From positions 186,001-250,000 of the forward strand of contig NZ_RCHI01000001.1 of assembly GCF_003664585.1 (NCBI RefSeq): DNA of 64,000 bases, read 5' to 3'. Position 1 is the stretch's first letter. Each line of letters starts with the position of its first letter. This DNA is from Paenirhodobacter hankyongi. GTDB taxonomy: Bacteria; Pseudomonadota; Alphaproteobacteria; Rhodobacterales; Rhodobacteraceae. A program made the translations under genes and the position numbers. Positions 31,537 through 40,945 of this stretch are shown in pieces. Under the pieces are notes generated by a model. It was not told where the DNA came from. It did no database searches and saw nothing but the letters and a program-made list of their open reading frames with translations.

Positions 31537-31794
31537 TCAGGCCCCGGTCTTCGGGCTTGCGGCCTCGAGCGCATCGAGACGGGCCTTCAGCGCCTCGTTC
31601 TCCTCGCGCGCCTTCTGCGCCATCGCCTTCACCGCGTCGAATTCCTCGCGGGTGACGAAGTCGCGGTCGGCAAGCCAGCGGTCCATCCAGCTTTTCATCG
31701 CGGTTTCCGCCTCGGTGCGGGCGCCCTGCGCCACGCCCATGGCGTTGGTCATCAGCTTGGACATCTCGTCGAAGAACTTGTTCGGCGCTTGCAT
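31537..31794 (-). CDS. ubiK: Accessory factor UbiK family protein (BMFP)
   Basis: An 85-residue protein with an amphipathic N-terminal helix (MQAPNKFFDEMSKLMTNAMG) and a C-terminal coiled coil (FDAVKAMAQKAREENEALKA). UbiK helps late ubiquinone synthesis complexes in proteobacteria; members form trimeric coiled coils and can bind membranes. The start at 31794 is preferred because GAGGG lies six bases upstream; an ATG four codons earlier is possible. It is divergent from lgt by 112 bp. Confidence 0.85.
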   Translation of the reverse strand: MQAPNKFFDEMSKLMTNAMGVAQGARTEAETAMKSWMDRWLADRDFVTREEFDAVKAMAQKAREENEALKARLDALEAASPKTGA

Positions 31795-31906
31795 CGCATC
31801 CCTCATGGTCACGGGGTTTTGCCCTATATGAGCGCAGCTGCGGCAAGAGACAAGGTTGACTTCGCCCCGGCCCGCGGGCTTCCTGCGCGCGACATCGAGG
31901 AGCACC

Positions 31907-32788
31907 ATGGCCATTCCCTTCCCCGAGATCGACCCGAACGCCTTTGTCATTCCGGTCGTGAACCTGCCGATCCGCTGGTATGCGTTGGCCTATATCGCCG
32001 GCCTGCTGGCCGGCTGGCGCATCATCGTGGCGCTGATGAACCGCCCCGCGCTCTGGGGTGGCACCGCGCCGATGCGGCCGAAGCTGGTCGAGGATCTGCT
32101 GACGGCGGTGATCCTTGGCGTGGTGATCGGCGGCCGGCTCGGTTTCGTGCTGTTCTACGAGCCGGGGTATTACCTGACCCACCCGCTCGAGGTGGTGAAG
32201 GTCTGGCAGGGCGGCATGTCCTTCCACGGCGGCTTCCTCGGCACGGTGGTGGCGGGGCTGTGGTTCTGTCGCCGCCACGATCTGCCGGCGCTGCGCGTGG
32301 CCGATGCCTTTGCCCTTGTCGCGCCGATCGGGCTGTTCCTGGGCCGGGTCGCGAATTTCATCAAGCCCGAGCTTTGGGGCCGGCCCACGGATGCGCCCTG
32401 GGGGGTGATCTTCCCGGTCGAGGCGGCGCAGGTCTGCAACGGCATCGCCGGGCAGATCGACGGCATTTGCGCGCGCCACCCCTCGCAGCTCTACGAGGCG
32501 GGGCTCGAAGGCCTGCTGCTGGGCGCCATCCTCTGGGCGCTGATGGCCACGGGGGCGCTGAAGCGGCCGGGGCTGTTGCTGGGCGTGTTCCTGACCGGCT
32601 ATGGGCTCAGCCGCGCGGTGGTCGAGCTCTTCCGTCAGCCCGACGCGCAATTCGTCGGGCCGGGCAACCCGCTCGGGCTTGCGCTGCAGTTCGGTGACTG
32701 GGGCCTGACCATGGGGCAGATCCTGTCCTTGCCGATGATCGCTGCCGGGCTGTGGTTTGCGCTGCGCGCGCGGCGGGGGCAGGCGTGA
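31907..32788 (+). CDS. lgt: Prolipoprotein diacylglyceryl transferase
   Basis: Inner-membrane enzyme that adds diacylglycerol to the lipobox Cys, the first step of lipoprotein maturation. It has 293 residues and seven predicted helices. HGGFLG near 107-112 and the Lgt signature [14 protein letters not shown] near 147-160 are present. The ATG at 31907 follows GAGGAGC. Its TGA overlaps the GTG start of the next gene, so they form an operon. Confidence 0.97.
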   Translation: MAIPFPEIDPNAFVIPVVNLPIRWYALAYIAGLLAGWRIIVALMNRPALWGGTAPMRPKLVEDLLTAVILGVVIGGRLGFVLFYEPGYYLTHPLEVVKVWQGGMSFHGGFLGTVVAGLWFCRRHDLPALRVADAFALVAPIGLFLGRVANFIKPELWGRPTDAPWGVIFPVEAAQVCNGIAGQIDGICARHPSQLYEAGLEGLLLGAILWALMATGALKRPGLLLGVFLTGYGLSRAVVELFRQPDAQFVGPGNPLGLALQFGDWGLTMGQILSLPMIAAGLWFALRARRGQA

Positions 32789-33885
32789 CCCCGCTTGCCG
32801 AGATCTTCGCGCGGCGCATCGCGCTCGAGGGGCCGATCCGGCTGGATGCCTACATGGCCGAATGCCTGCTGCATCCGGCGCATGGCTATTACGCCACCCG
32901 CGACCCGTTCGGCCGGGCAGGCGATTTCATCACCGCGCCGGAAATCTCGCAGATGTTCGGCGAGATGCTGGGCCTGTGCCTGGCGCAGGCCTGGCTCGAT
33001 CAGGGCGCGCCCGCGCGCTTCGTGCTGGCCGAGCTCGGCCCCGGGCGCGGCACGCTGATGGCCGACATGCTGCGCGCGATGCGCGCCGTGCCGGGGATGG
33101 CGACGGCGGCCGAGGTGCATCTGGTCGAGGCCTCGGCCAGCCTTCGCGAGGTGCAGCGCGCGCGCCTTGCGGGCCATGCGGTGCAGTGGCACGACAGCGT
33201 GGCCGATCTGCCCGAGGCGCCGCTGTTCCTGGTGGCGAACGAGTTCTTCGATGCCCTGCCGGTCCGCGCCTTCGAGCGCCGGGGCGGGGCCTGGGCCGAG
33301 CGGCAGGTGGGGCTTGCGGACGGGCGGCTGGTGCCGGGGCTCGCCCCGCCGGCGGCGCTGGCGCTGCTTGACGATCGTCTCGCCGACACGCAGGACGGCG
33401 ACATCGTCGAGATTTGCCCCGCCGTGCCCGCCATCGTGACCGAGATCGCCGGCCGGATCGCGCGCCAGGGCGGCGCGGCGCTGGTCATCGACTATGGCAA
33501 CTGGCGCAGCCTTGGCGACACCTTCCAGGCGTTGCGCGCCCATGCCCCTTGCGACCCGTTCGAGGCGCCGGGCGAGGCCGACCTGACCGCCCATGTCGAT
33601 TTCGAGCCGATCGCGCGCGCGGCCCGCGCCGCCGGCGTTGCGGTGAGCGCGATGACCCCGCAGGGGGTGCTGCTCGAACGGCTCGGCATCACCGCCCGGG
33701 CCGAGCGTCTGGCGCAGGCGCTGACCGGGGAGGCGCTTGACGCGCATGTTGCCGCGCATCGGCGCTTGACCCACCCGGCCGAAATGGGTCACCTGTTCCA
33801 GACGCTTGCCCTTTACCCCAAGGCCGCCCCGCGGCCTCCGGGCTTCGATGCAGCCACCGCAGAAAATGATGCCGACAACTCTTGA
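32785..33885 (+). CDS. SAM-dependent methyltransferase, MidA/NDUFAF7 family
   Basis: A 366-residue protein of the DUF185 family. The start [20 protein letters not shown], the [20 protein letters not shown] segment near 45 and the SAM motif [12 protein letters not shown] near 82 are diagnostic. The mitochondrial relative NDUFAF7 methylates an arginine of complex I subunit NDUFS2; the bacterial target is unproven. It uses a GTG start overlapping the lgt stop. It overlaps pgeF at its 3' end, giving an lgt-midA-pgeF order common in the family. Confidence 0.9.
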   Translation: MTPLAEIFARRIALEGPIRLDAYMAECLLHPAHGYYATRDPFGRAGDFITAPEISQMFGEMLGLCLAQAWLDQGAPARFVLAELGPGRGTLMADMLRAMRAVPGMATAAEVHLVEASASLREVQRARLAGHAVQWHDSVADLPEAPLFLVANEFFDALPVRAFERRGGAWAERQVGLADGRLVPGLAPPAALALLDDRLADTQDGDIVEICPAVPAIVTEIAGRIARQGGAALVIDYGNWRSLGDTFQALRAHAPCDPFEAPGEADLTAHVDFEPIARAARAAGVAVSAMTPQGVLLERLGITARAERLAQALTGEALDAHVAAHRRLTHPAEMGHLFQTLALYPKAAPRPPGFDAATAENDADNS

Positions 33886-34630
33886 TATCCTGACCTCGCG
33901 CGCGCTTTCGGGCGTCAAGCATGGCTTCTTCACTCGCCGCGGCGGGGCCTCTTCTGGGGTGTTCCAGGGGCTGAACTGCGGCCACGGGTCAAGCGACCTG
34001 ACCGAGGCGGTGAACCTCAACCGCGCCCGCGTGGCGAGCGCGATGGGGGTGAGCCCGGCCGAGATGGTGGGCGTAAACCAGGTGCATTCCGCCGATGTCG
34101 CGGTGGTCGATGCGCCGCTGGCTGCCCCGGTCACGGCCGATGCGATCGTCACCGCGACGCCCGGTCTGCTGCTGACGGTGCTGACCGCAGATTGCGAGCC
34201 GGTGCTGTTTGCCGACCGCAGCGCGGGGGTGGTGGGCGTGGCCCATGCCGGCTGGCGCGGCGCTCTGGGCGGCGTGCTCGAGGCGACGCTTGAGGCGATG
34301 GAGGGGCTGGGGGCGCAGCGCGCCGATACCGTGGCGGTGATCGGCCCCTGCATCTCGCAGCGCGCCTATGAGGTCGGTTTCGACTTCATGGACAATTTCC
34401 TCGCCGAAGACCCGGAGTATGACCGCTTCTTCGCCGGCGGCCCGAATGGCAAGCCGATGTTCGACCTGCCGTCCTTCGGCCTGCACCGGCTGCGCACGGC
34501 GGGGGTGGGCGCGGCGGAATGGACCGGGCATTGCACCTATTCCGACCCCGACCGATTCTATTCCTACCGCCGCGCAACCCATGCCGGCGAGGCGGATTAC
34601 GGCCGGCTGATCTCGACGATTCGGCTCTGA
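33866..34630 (+). CDS. pgeF: Peptidoglycan editing factor PgeF (YfiH, laccase-domain)
   Basis: Cytosolic protein of about 254 residues with the multicopper-polyphenol-oxidase-like fold of YfiH, now known as an enzyme that removes wrong amino acids from UDP-MurNAc precursors. The Zn-binding His/Cys set is seen in NQVHSADV, LTADCEPVLFA and GVAHAGWRG. ATG at 33866 or 33869 both fit; each overlaps the end of the methyltransferase gene, and no strong ribosome site is present, suggesting coupled translation. Confidence 0.9.
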   Translation: MMPTTLDILTSRALSGVKHGFFTRRGGASSGVFQGLNCGHGSSDLTEAVNLNRARVASAMGVSPAEMVGVNQVHSADVAVVDAPLAAPVTADAIVTATPGLLLTVLTADCEPVLFADRSAGVVGVAHAGWRGALGGVLEATLEAMEGLGAQRADTVAVIGPCISQRAYEVGFDFMDNFLAEDPEYDRFFAGGPNGKPMFDLPSFGLHRLRTAGVGAAEWTGHCTYSDPDRFYSYRRATHAGEADYGRLISTIRL

Positions 34631-34868
34631 TTGCGGCGCGATTGCGCCGGGGGCTGCCACGCTCTTGCCGCAATTGTGGCGCCCCGCGGCGGATTTCGGT
34701 GAAAACCCGTTGATTTGTTCGTCCGGCGCAACAATCGGGAGCCATAATTCCCGCAGATGGCCCCGTGACGGATTGGTTCCAAAGCCTTAACAGTGCCGCA
34801 ATGGGCCGCGATAAAGAGGGCATCCGGGACGATCCCGCACTGACACGCCCCAAGGCAGGAGAGCAGAG

Positions 34869-35042
34869 ATGAGCACCACCAAGACCCCCCGCTGGATGAA
34901 ATCGGTCCTCGCCGAGGCCGCGCAGTCCGAGGTGCAGATGCCCTGGGCTCGCGGTGCGCGCCGCGAGGCGATGATTGTGCGCCGGGCTGCTGACGAGGCC
35001 GCCTCGCGCGCGCCGCAGCGTCCGGTGCTGGCCGCCCGCTGA
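34869..35042 (+). CDS. Conserved-looking small protein, 57 residues
   Basis: Short gene found by reading the gap. It has a perfect AGGAGAG ribosome site six bases before the ATG and a basic, helix-prone product: MSTTKTPRWMKSVLAEAAQS at the start, then MPWARGARREAMIVRRAAD and an Ala/Arg tail. No signal peptide or membrane helix. Similar tiny proteins with a TPRWMKSVL start are, as far as I recall, found in other Rhodobacteraceae, but the function is unknown. It lies between pgeF and the Hint gene on the same strand. The 238 bp upstream hold a GGCGC/GCGCC hairpin just after pgeF and a CATAAT (34743-34748) without a well-placed -35. Confidence 0.7.
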   Translation: MSTTKTPRWMKSVLAEAAQSEVQMPWARGARREAMIVRRAADEAASRAPQRPVLAAR

Positions 35043-35308
35043 GCGGGCTGGCCCCCGGGCCGGGGGCTGCCACTCCCGGCCCGCCGAGGCCGCGTCGTCC
35101 GCGCGATCGATTCGCTGCCCATTTTGGCAAGATCCGCGCCGGGCGCGGCTTTCGCGAAACAGTTCCCGCAGGCCCCGTGGATTGATCCCGCGGGGCGGCG
35201 CAATTTTCAGTAAAATTTGACCGCTCGGCGGGGCGTGCGCATCCTCTCAGGGTCTCTCTGCGAAAGGGTGGGGGCCCCGCAGATCCGACGCATATCAAGG
35301 CTGTTTTC

Positions 35309-36100
35309 ATGACCCAGAACCGCCCTCTGGCGGCCGGGCCGGTTGCGCCCGCGACCCCTGTCCAGATTTCTGCGCGCCCGGCGCCTGCCGCGCCCGATGG
35401 GCGTGCGCCGCGCCCCGTGCCCCTGACCCGTCGTTACGAGACCTGCTGGCTCGCAGCCGATGGCCGCATCGACAGCGCCACCCGGCTTGGCCCCGCGGTT
35501 CCGCTGTTCGAGGAGGCGTTCTCGGCGCTCGCGCGCGGTGCGGTGATCGCGACCGGGGACGGGCCTGTCGCGGTCGAGGACCTCGTGCCCGGTGTGCGCG
35601 CGCTGACCGCCGAGGGGCGGGCCGAGACGATCACCTGGATCGGCTCGATGGTGCTTTACCCCGATGCGACGACCGACGCGGCGTCCGGCCCCATCCGCGT
35701 CACTGCCGGGGCCTTCGGTCAGGGCCGTCCGATGTCCGACCTCGTGCTGGGCCCCGCGGCCCGGCTGTGCCTGCGGGGCGGCCGGCTGACGCGGGCGACG
35801 GGGCTCGAGGCGGCCTATGTGCCGGTGCGGGCCCTGGTCGACGGCGAGACCGTGATCGCGCTGCGCCCGGCGATGCCGGTCACCGTGTATCATCTCGTTC
35901 TTGCACGGCAGGGCAGCCTGCGCGTCGCCGGGGTGGAGGTCGAGAGCTATCACCCCGGCGGTGGGCTCGAGACGATGGTCGAGCCGCGGATGCTGTCGCT
36001 GTTTCTGGCGCAGTTCCCGCAGCTGCGCGGGCTTGCCGATTTCGGCCCGCCGGCGCTGCCGCGGCTGACCTCGGCCGCCGCGGGGGCGCTGTGGGGCTGA
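35309..36100 (+). CDS. Hint (Hedgehog/intein) domain protein
   Basis: A 263-residue protein. After a Pro/Ala-rich, low-complexity N-terminus (1-45), residues about 70-215 form a Hint_2-type domain: FSALARGAVIATGDGPVAVE and DLVPGVRALT, an ITWIGSM strand, then VTAGAFGQGRPMSDLVLGPA and later VYHLVLARQG. The usual Cys at the start of the splicing block is not seen (it reads ARGAVIAT), so self-cleavage is doubtful. No toxin or adhesin domain is attached. Function unknown. The upstream 266 bp hold no recognised gene. Confidence 0.8.
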   Translation: MTQNRPLAAGPVAPATPVQISARPAPAAPDGRAPRPVPLTRRYETCWLAADGRIDSATRLGPAVPLFEEAFSALARGAVIATGDGPVAVEDLVPGVRALTAEGRAETITWIGSMVLYPDATTDAASGPIRVTAGAFGQGRPMSDLVLGPAARLCLRGGRLTRATGLEAAYVPVRALVDGETVIALRPAMPVTVYHLVLARQGSLRVAGVEVESYHPGGGLETMVEPRMLSLFLAQFPQLRGLADFGPPALPRLTSAAAGALWG

Positions 36101-36103
36101 GGC

Positions 36104-37273
36104 TCAGCCCGGCAGGGTCTCGCGCAGGTAACGCAGCATGTTGCGGCCCATCACCTTGGCAATCACCGCCTCGCTCATCCCGGTGTCCATCAGCGCCTGG
36201 GTGATCGCGGCAAGCTCGGAACTGTCGAGATCGGTGGTCACCGCGCCGTCGAAATCCGAGCCGAGCGAGACGTGATCCTCGCCCAGAAGCGCCACCGCGG
36301 CCGTGATGCTTTTCGCGATGCCCGCGGGCGTCGCATCGCAGACCGCCTCGTCCCAGAAGCCGATGCCGACCACGCCGCCCTTCGCCACGATCGCCTGCAT
36401 CAGCTCGTCGGGGAAGTTGCGCTTCGTCGGGCAGGTGCCGTGGATGCCGGTGTGGCTGACGATCGGCCGGGTGCCGGGCATCGCCAGCACGTCGCGCGCC
36501 ATCTGCGGCGAGGCATGGGCGAGGTCGATCACCATGTGGCGCGCGACCATCTCTGCCACCACCTCGCGGCCGAAGGGGGTGAGGCCGGCGTTGTCCTCGC
36601 CATGCAGGCTGCCGCCAAGTTCATTATCGAAGAAATGGGTGAGCCCCATCAGCCGGAACCCCGCGTCGTAAAGCCGGCCGAGGTTCTCGATCCGGCCTTC
36701 GAGCACATGGCCGCCCTCGGCGCCGAGCAGGCCGCCCACGGTCTCGGCGCCCGCCGCGCGCGCGGCCACCAGCGCGTCGAGATCGGCGCGGGTGCGGATC
36801 ACGGTCAGCTGCTCGGGCGCCTTCGCCGCGGTCGCATTCAGCCGGGCCGCCTGATCGAGGCCGCGCGCCATCAGGCTGAACCAGGTCTGCGGCGGACGCG
36901 CCTCGGCGATCATCAGCGCGGTGATGTTGTCGCGCGCGCTGGCCGAGTTCTGCTCGTAATTCTGCCCGGCGGGGCTTTTCGTCACCGTGGTGAAGACCTG
37001 CAGCGCGACATGGCCCGCGCGCAGCCGCGGCAGGTCGACATGGCCGCGGGTCGAGCGCATCAGCAGGCTGCGCCCCCACAGCAGCGCGTCCGAATGCCAG
37101 TCGCCGACGAACAGCCGGGCATGCAGCGCGGCGGCCTCGGGCGAGACCGGCCAGGGCGCATGCGGGGTGACGGCGTTCTGCCCGTTTTCGGCAATGCGCG
37201 GGGCGAGCGTGAAAAAGGTGCCGGCTCCCAGAACCAGCACCCCCGCAAGGCGCCACAGCCATTTGCGTGCCAT
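36104..37273 (-). CDS. Membrane dipeptidase (peptidase family M19)
   Basis: Zn-dependent renal-dipeptidase-like enzyme of 389 residues. A membrane anchor at about 8-24 (RLAGVLVLGAGTFFTLAP) places it in the periplasm. Metal ligands fit GDWHSD (His60, Asp62), a Glu in GAEGGHVLEG near 186, IDLAHAS near 248 and VSHTGIH near 271. The family cleaves dipeptides, including those with D-residues. The gene converges on the Hint gene with only 3 bp between stops. Confidence 0.9.
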   Translation of the reverse strand: MARKWLWRLAGVLVLGAGTFFTLAPRIAENGQNAVTPHAPWPVSPEAAALHARLFVGDWHSDALLWGRSLLMRSTRGHVDLPRLRAGHVALQVFTTVTKSPAGQNYEQNSASARDNITALMIAEARPPQTWFSLMARGLDQAARLNATAAKAPEQLTVIRTRADLDALVAARAAGAETVGGLLGAEGGHVLEGRIENLGRLYDAGFRLMGLTHFFDNELGGSLHGEDNAGLTPFGREVVAEMVARHMVIDLAHASPQMARDVLAMPGTRPIVSHTGIHGTCPTKRNFPDELMQAIVAKGGVVGIGFWDEAVCDATPAGIAKSITAAVALLGEDHVSLGSDFDGAVTTDLDSSELAAITQALMDTGMSEAVIAKVMGRNMLRYLRETLPG

Positions 37274-37354
37274 TTGAAATTCCTCCCTGAAATCCTCCGG
37301 TGCCGAGGCTAGCAGGGCGGGGCAAGGGCGCCCAGAGGCACCCTTGCGTCAGGC

Positions 37355-39178
37355 TCAGGCCTCCATCGCCTCGAGCTCGTCGATGAAGCCCGCGATCATG
37401 CTCAGCCCCTTGTCCCAGAAGGCGGGGTCCGAGGCGTCGAGGCCGAAGGGGGCGAGCAGCTCCTTGTGGTGCTTCGAGCCGCCGGCCTTCAGCATCTCGA
37501 AATACTTCTCCTGGAAGTCGGGCAGCCCGTCGGCATAGGCGGCGTAGAGCGCGTTCACCAGCCCGTCGCCGAAGGCATAGGCATAGACGTAGAAGGGCGA
37601 GTGCACGAAATGCGGGATATAGGACCAGAAGGTCTCGTAGCCCGGCATGAAGGTGAACGCCGGCCCGAGGCTCTCGGCCTGCACCGACATCCACAGCGCG
37701 TTGATGTCCTCGGGCGTCAGCTCGCCCTGGGCGCGGGCGGCGTGCAGCTTGCATTCGAAGTCATAGAACGCGATCTGCCGCACCACGGTGTTGATCATGT
37801 CCTCGACCTTGCCGGCGAGCAGCGTCTTGCGCTCGGCCTGGGTCTTCGCGCCATCGAGCAGCTTGCGGAAGGTCAGCATCTCGCCGAAGACCGAGGCGGT
37901 CTCTGCCAGCGTCAGCGGCGTGTCGGCCAGCATCTCGCCCTGGCCCGCCGCAAGCACCTGGTGCACGCCATGGCCGAGCTCGTGCGCCAGCGTCATCACG
38001 TCGCGCGGCTTGCCGAGGTAATTCAGCATCACATAGGGGTGGACGGTGGTCACGGTCGGATGCGCGAAGGCGCCCGGCGCCTTGCCGGGCTTGACGCCGG
38101 CGTCGATCCAGCCCTTCTCGAAGAACGGCTGCGCGATCTCGGCCATCTTCGGCGAGAAGCTGGCATAGGCGGTCAGCACCGTGTCCTTCGCCTCGTCCCA
38201 CAGGATCTTGCGCGGCGCCTCGCTCGGCAGCGGCGCGTTGCGGTCCCAGATCTGCAGCTTGTCGAGGCCGAGCCATTTCGCCTTCAGCGCGTAATAGCGG
38301 TGGCTGAGCCGCGGATAGGCGGCGACCACGGCGTTGCGCAGCGCCTCGACCACCTCGGGCTCGACGTCGTTCGACAGGTGCCGGCCGGTCTGCGGCGTCG
38401 GCATCTTGCGCCAGCGGTCCTCGATCTCCTTTTCCTTGGCGAGCGTGTTGTGCACGCGCGCGAAGATCTTGATGTTGTCGGAAAAGACCTTGGCCAGCGC
38501 ATGCGCCGCAGCCTCGCGCTTCGGCCGGTCGTGGTCGGTCATCAGCGTCGTCGTGGCTTCAAGGTTCAGCCTCTCGCCCTCGACCTCGAAGGTCAGCGCG
38601 GCGGTGGTCTCGTCAAAGAGCCGGTTCCAGGCGGCGGCGCCGACAACCGACTGGTCGTGCAGGAATTTTTCCAGCTCGTCGGACAGCTGATAGGGTTTCA
38701 TCGCCCGCATCCGGTCGAACACCGGCTTGTAGCGCGCCACCGCCGGATCGGCGAAGACCGCCTCATAGGTCGCGTCGTCGATCCGGTTGAACTCGAGCGA
38801 GAAGAAGACGAGCGGCGTGGTGTAGCCGGTGATCCGGTCCTGCGCGTCCGACAGGAACTTGGCGCGCGCGCCATCGACGGTGTTCTGATAATAGCGCAGC
38901 CCGGCATAGGACATGATCCGCCCGGCCGTCGTCTCGATCGCCTCGTAGCGGCGGATGCACTCGGCCATCGCGGCGGCGTCGAGCGTGGCAAGCTTGCCCT
39001 CGTAATCGGCCGCGAAGCTCGCGCACATGGTTTCGAGCGAGCCCATGTCGCGGGCCAGTTCCGGCGCGTCGGGGGCGGTGTAGAGATCGCTCAGGTCCCA
39101 GTCCGGCAGGTCACCGAAGCCGCCCGAAGCGCCCCCGGCACTGGCGTTGGCATCGGGAAGCGGCAGGTTCTTTTTCAT
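37355..39178 (-). CDS. pepF: Oligoendopeptidase F (M3 family)
   Basis: Cytosolic zinc metallopeptidase of 607 residues, normal for the M3B clade. The catalytic HELGHGVHQ lies near residue 395-403, and the N-terminal PepF helical domain includes FASFAADYEG-like segments and YYQNTVDGARAKFLSD. The C-terminal GYETFWSYIPHFVHSPFYVY segment near 515 is characteristic. The Gly-rich N-terminus (SAGGASGGFGDLP) is not a signal peptide. A 81-bp gap separates it from the dipeptidase start. Confidence 0.94.
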   Translation of the reverse strand: MKKNLPLPDANASAGGASGGFGDLPDWDLSDLYTAPDAPELARDMGSLETMCASFAADYEGKLATLDAAAMAECIRRYEAIETTAGRIMSYAGLRYYQNTVDGARAKFLSDAQDRITGYTTPLVFFSLEFNRIDDATYEAVFADPAVARYKPVFDRMRAMKPYQLSDELEKFLHDQSVVGAAAWNRLFDETTAALTFEVEGERLNLEATTTLMTDHDRPKREAAAHALAKVFSDNIKIFARVHNTLAKEKEIEDRWRKMPTPQTGRHLSNDVEPEVVEALRNAVVAAYPRLSHRYYALKAKWLGLDKLQIWDRNAPLPSEAPRKILWDEAKDTVLTAYASFSPKMAEIAQPFFEKGWIDAGVKPGKAPGAFAHPTVTTVHPYVMLNYLGKPRDVMTLAHELGHGVHQVLAAGQGEMLADTPLTLAETASVFGEMLTFRKLLDGAKTQAERKTLLAGKVEDMINTVVRQIAFYDFECKLHAARAQGELTPEDINALWMSVQAESLGPAFTFMPGYETFWSYIPHFVHSPFYVYAYAFGDGLVNALYAAYADGLPDFQEKYFEMLKAGGSKHHKELLAPFGLDASDPAFWDKGLSMIAGFIDELEAMEA

Positions 39179-39525
39179 GGCACCCTCATCTGTGGTTGTC
39201 CCAGAGATAGGCGCAGGCAGGGGGCAGGTTCAAGCCGCGGTGCGGATCGGACGGCGGCAGGGCGCCGGTGCCGGTGCGCCGCCGCGGTCGATCCCGGCGG
39301 CCCGGCCGGTCGCCGCCCTGCCGAAAAAGCGCGATGAATTGCCCGATTTGGCGGCTAAAGTTATCATTTCGCTGCGAAAGTAGGCCAATAGCTGTATAAA
39401 TTTTAATCAAATGCCCCGTGTTCGCGCTTAATTCCGGGGTACGGGTGCTTTGACACCGGGGCGCCGCTTCCGCTCGCCGAAACCGCTCCTTAAGGTTTGA
39501 GCAAGGCCGGAGGAATCAACGCGCC
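39179..39525. other. 347-bp divergent gap between pepF and the Anbu cluster
   Basis: No gene is supported. About 70 bp (39350-39420) are AT-rich in an otherwise GC-rich window and contain the best promoter pair for the rightward cluster (39339-39367) and a second TATAAA at 39395-39400. A CCGGGGTACGGG-type short repeat follows. The first cluster gene has a GGAGGAA ribosome site at about 39511. Confidence 0.5.
39339..39367 (+). promoter_or_regulatory. Promoter of the Anbu cluster
   Basis: TTGCCC (39339-39344), 17 bp, TATCAT (39362-39367). Four of six and five of six matches to the sigma-70 hexamers with ideal spacing, in the AT-rich island upstream of the ATP-grasp gene. The leader would be about 150 nt. 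Confidence 0.5.
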
Positions 39526-40938
39526 ATGACTGACTTCTTCAACGAAATGTATGACGCCGGAAAAGTCCGCGAGCCCTATGCACGGCTCGAGGACTGGACC
39601 AAGGCGATGCCCGCCGAATTGCGGCACCTGAAACAGGCCGAGGCGGAGGCACTCTTCCGCCGCATCGGCATCACCTTCGCGGTCTATGGCGAAGGTGGCG
39701 ACCCGGATCGGCTGATCCCCTTCGACATGTTCCCGCGCGTCTTCACCCAGTTCGAATGGCGCCGGCTGGAAAAGGGCATCAAGCAGCGCGCCCGCGCGCT
39801 CAACGCCTTCCTGCTCGACGTCTACGGGCGCGGCGAAATCGTCAAGGCGGGCAAGATCCCGGCGCGGCTGGTCTATCAGAACGAGGCCTACGAGCGCGCC
39901 GTCTCTGGCTTCACCCCGCCGCGCGGCATCTACAGCCATATCGTCGGCATCGACATCGTGCGCACCGGCGCGGACGAGTTCTTCGTGCTGGAAGACAATT
40001 GCCGCACCCCGTCGGGCGTCAGCTACATGCTGGAAAACCGCGAGATCATGATGCGGATGTTCCCGCAGATCTTCCGCGAGAACCGGATCGAGCCGGTCGA
40101 TGGCTATGCCGACGCGCTGCGCCGGACGCTGGCCTCGGTCGCCCCGGCGAAGTGCGACCGGGAGCCCACGATCGCGATCCTCACGCCGGGCCATTTCAAC
40201 TCGGCCTATTACGAGCACAGCTTCCTCGCCGACCTGATGGGGGTCGAGCTGGTCGAGGGCGCCGATCTCTTCGTCGAGGGCGGCTTTTGCTGGATGCGCA
40301 CGACCGAGGGGCCGAAGAAGCTCGACGTGATCTATCGCCGCCTTGACGACGCCTTCCTCGACCCGCTGTGCTTCCGCCCGGACAGCATGCTGGGCGTGCC
40401 CGGGCTGATGGATGTCTACCGCTCGGGCGGGGTGACGATCTGCTCGGCGCCGGGGGCCGGGGTGGCCGACGACAAGGCGATCTACACCTATGTGCCGGAC
40501 ATGGTGCGCTTCTACCTCGGCGAGGAGCCGCTGTTGAACAACGTGCCCACCTGGAAATGCGCCAAGGACGACGATTGCAAATATGTCCTCGAGCATCTGG
40601 GCGATCTGGTGGTGAAGGAGGTGCACGGCTCGGGCGGCTACGGCATGCTGGTCGGGCCGAAGTCGACCAAGGAGCAGATCGAGACCTTCCGCATCAAGAT
40701 CACGGAAAATCCCGACAATTACATCGCACAGCCGACGCTGGCGCTGTCGACCACGCCGACCTTCGTCGAGGAGGGCATCGCGCCGCGGCACGTCGATCTG
40801 CGGCCCTATTGCCTTGTCGGCGAGAAGATCGAACTGGTGCCGGGCGGGCTGACCCGCGTGGCGCTGAAGGAGGGCTCGCTGGTCGTCAACTCGTCGCAGG
40901 GCGGCGGGGTCAAGGACACCTGGGTGCTGGCGGAGTGA
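39526..40938 (+). CDS. Circularly permuted type 2 ATP-grasp protein
   Basis: A 470-residue protein of the DUF404/DUF407 family. Segments such as FFNEMYDAGKVREPY, RTGADEFFVLEDNCRTPSGV and VVKEVHGSGGYGMLVGP are typical; the last is a Gly-rich ATP-grasp loop. By homology it would join a carboxylate to an amine using ATP, perhaps forming a peptide. It is the first of four genes found together in many bacteria: ATP-grasp, alpha-E, transglutaminase and Anbu protease. The product is unknown. Confidence 0.93.
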   Translation: MTDFFNEMYDAGKVREPYARLEDWTKAMPAELRHLKQAEAEALFRRIGITFAVYGEGGDPDRLIPFDMFPRVFTQFEWRRLEKGIKQRARALNAFLLDVYGRGEIVKAGKIPARLVYQNEAYERAVSGFTPPRGIYSHIVGIDIVRTGADEFFVLEDNCRTPSGVSYMLENREIMMRMFPQIFRENRIEPVDGYADALRRTLASVAPAKCDREPTIAILTPGHFNSAYYEHSFLADLMGVELVEGADLFVEGGFCWMRTTEGPKKLDVIYRRLDDAFLDPLCFRPDSMLGVPGLMDVYRSGGVTICSAPGAGVADDKAIYTYVPDMVRFYLGEEPLLNNVPTWKCAKDDDCKYVLEHLGDLVVKEVHGSGGYGMLVGPKSTKEQIETFRIKITENPDNYIAQPTLALSTTPTFVEEGIAPRHVDLRPYCLVGEKIELVPGGLTRVALKEGSLVVNSSQGGGVKDTWVLAE

Positions 40939-40945
40939 CGACAAG

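Noticed and set aside
35309..36100. Active intein or self-splicing Hint
   Set aside because: The catalytic Cys/Ser of the first block is not visible and no C-terminal His-Asn splicing end is found.
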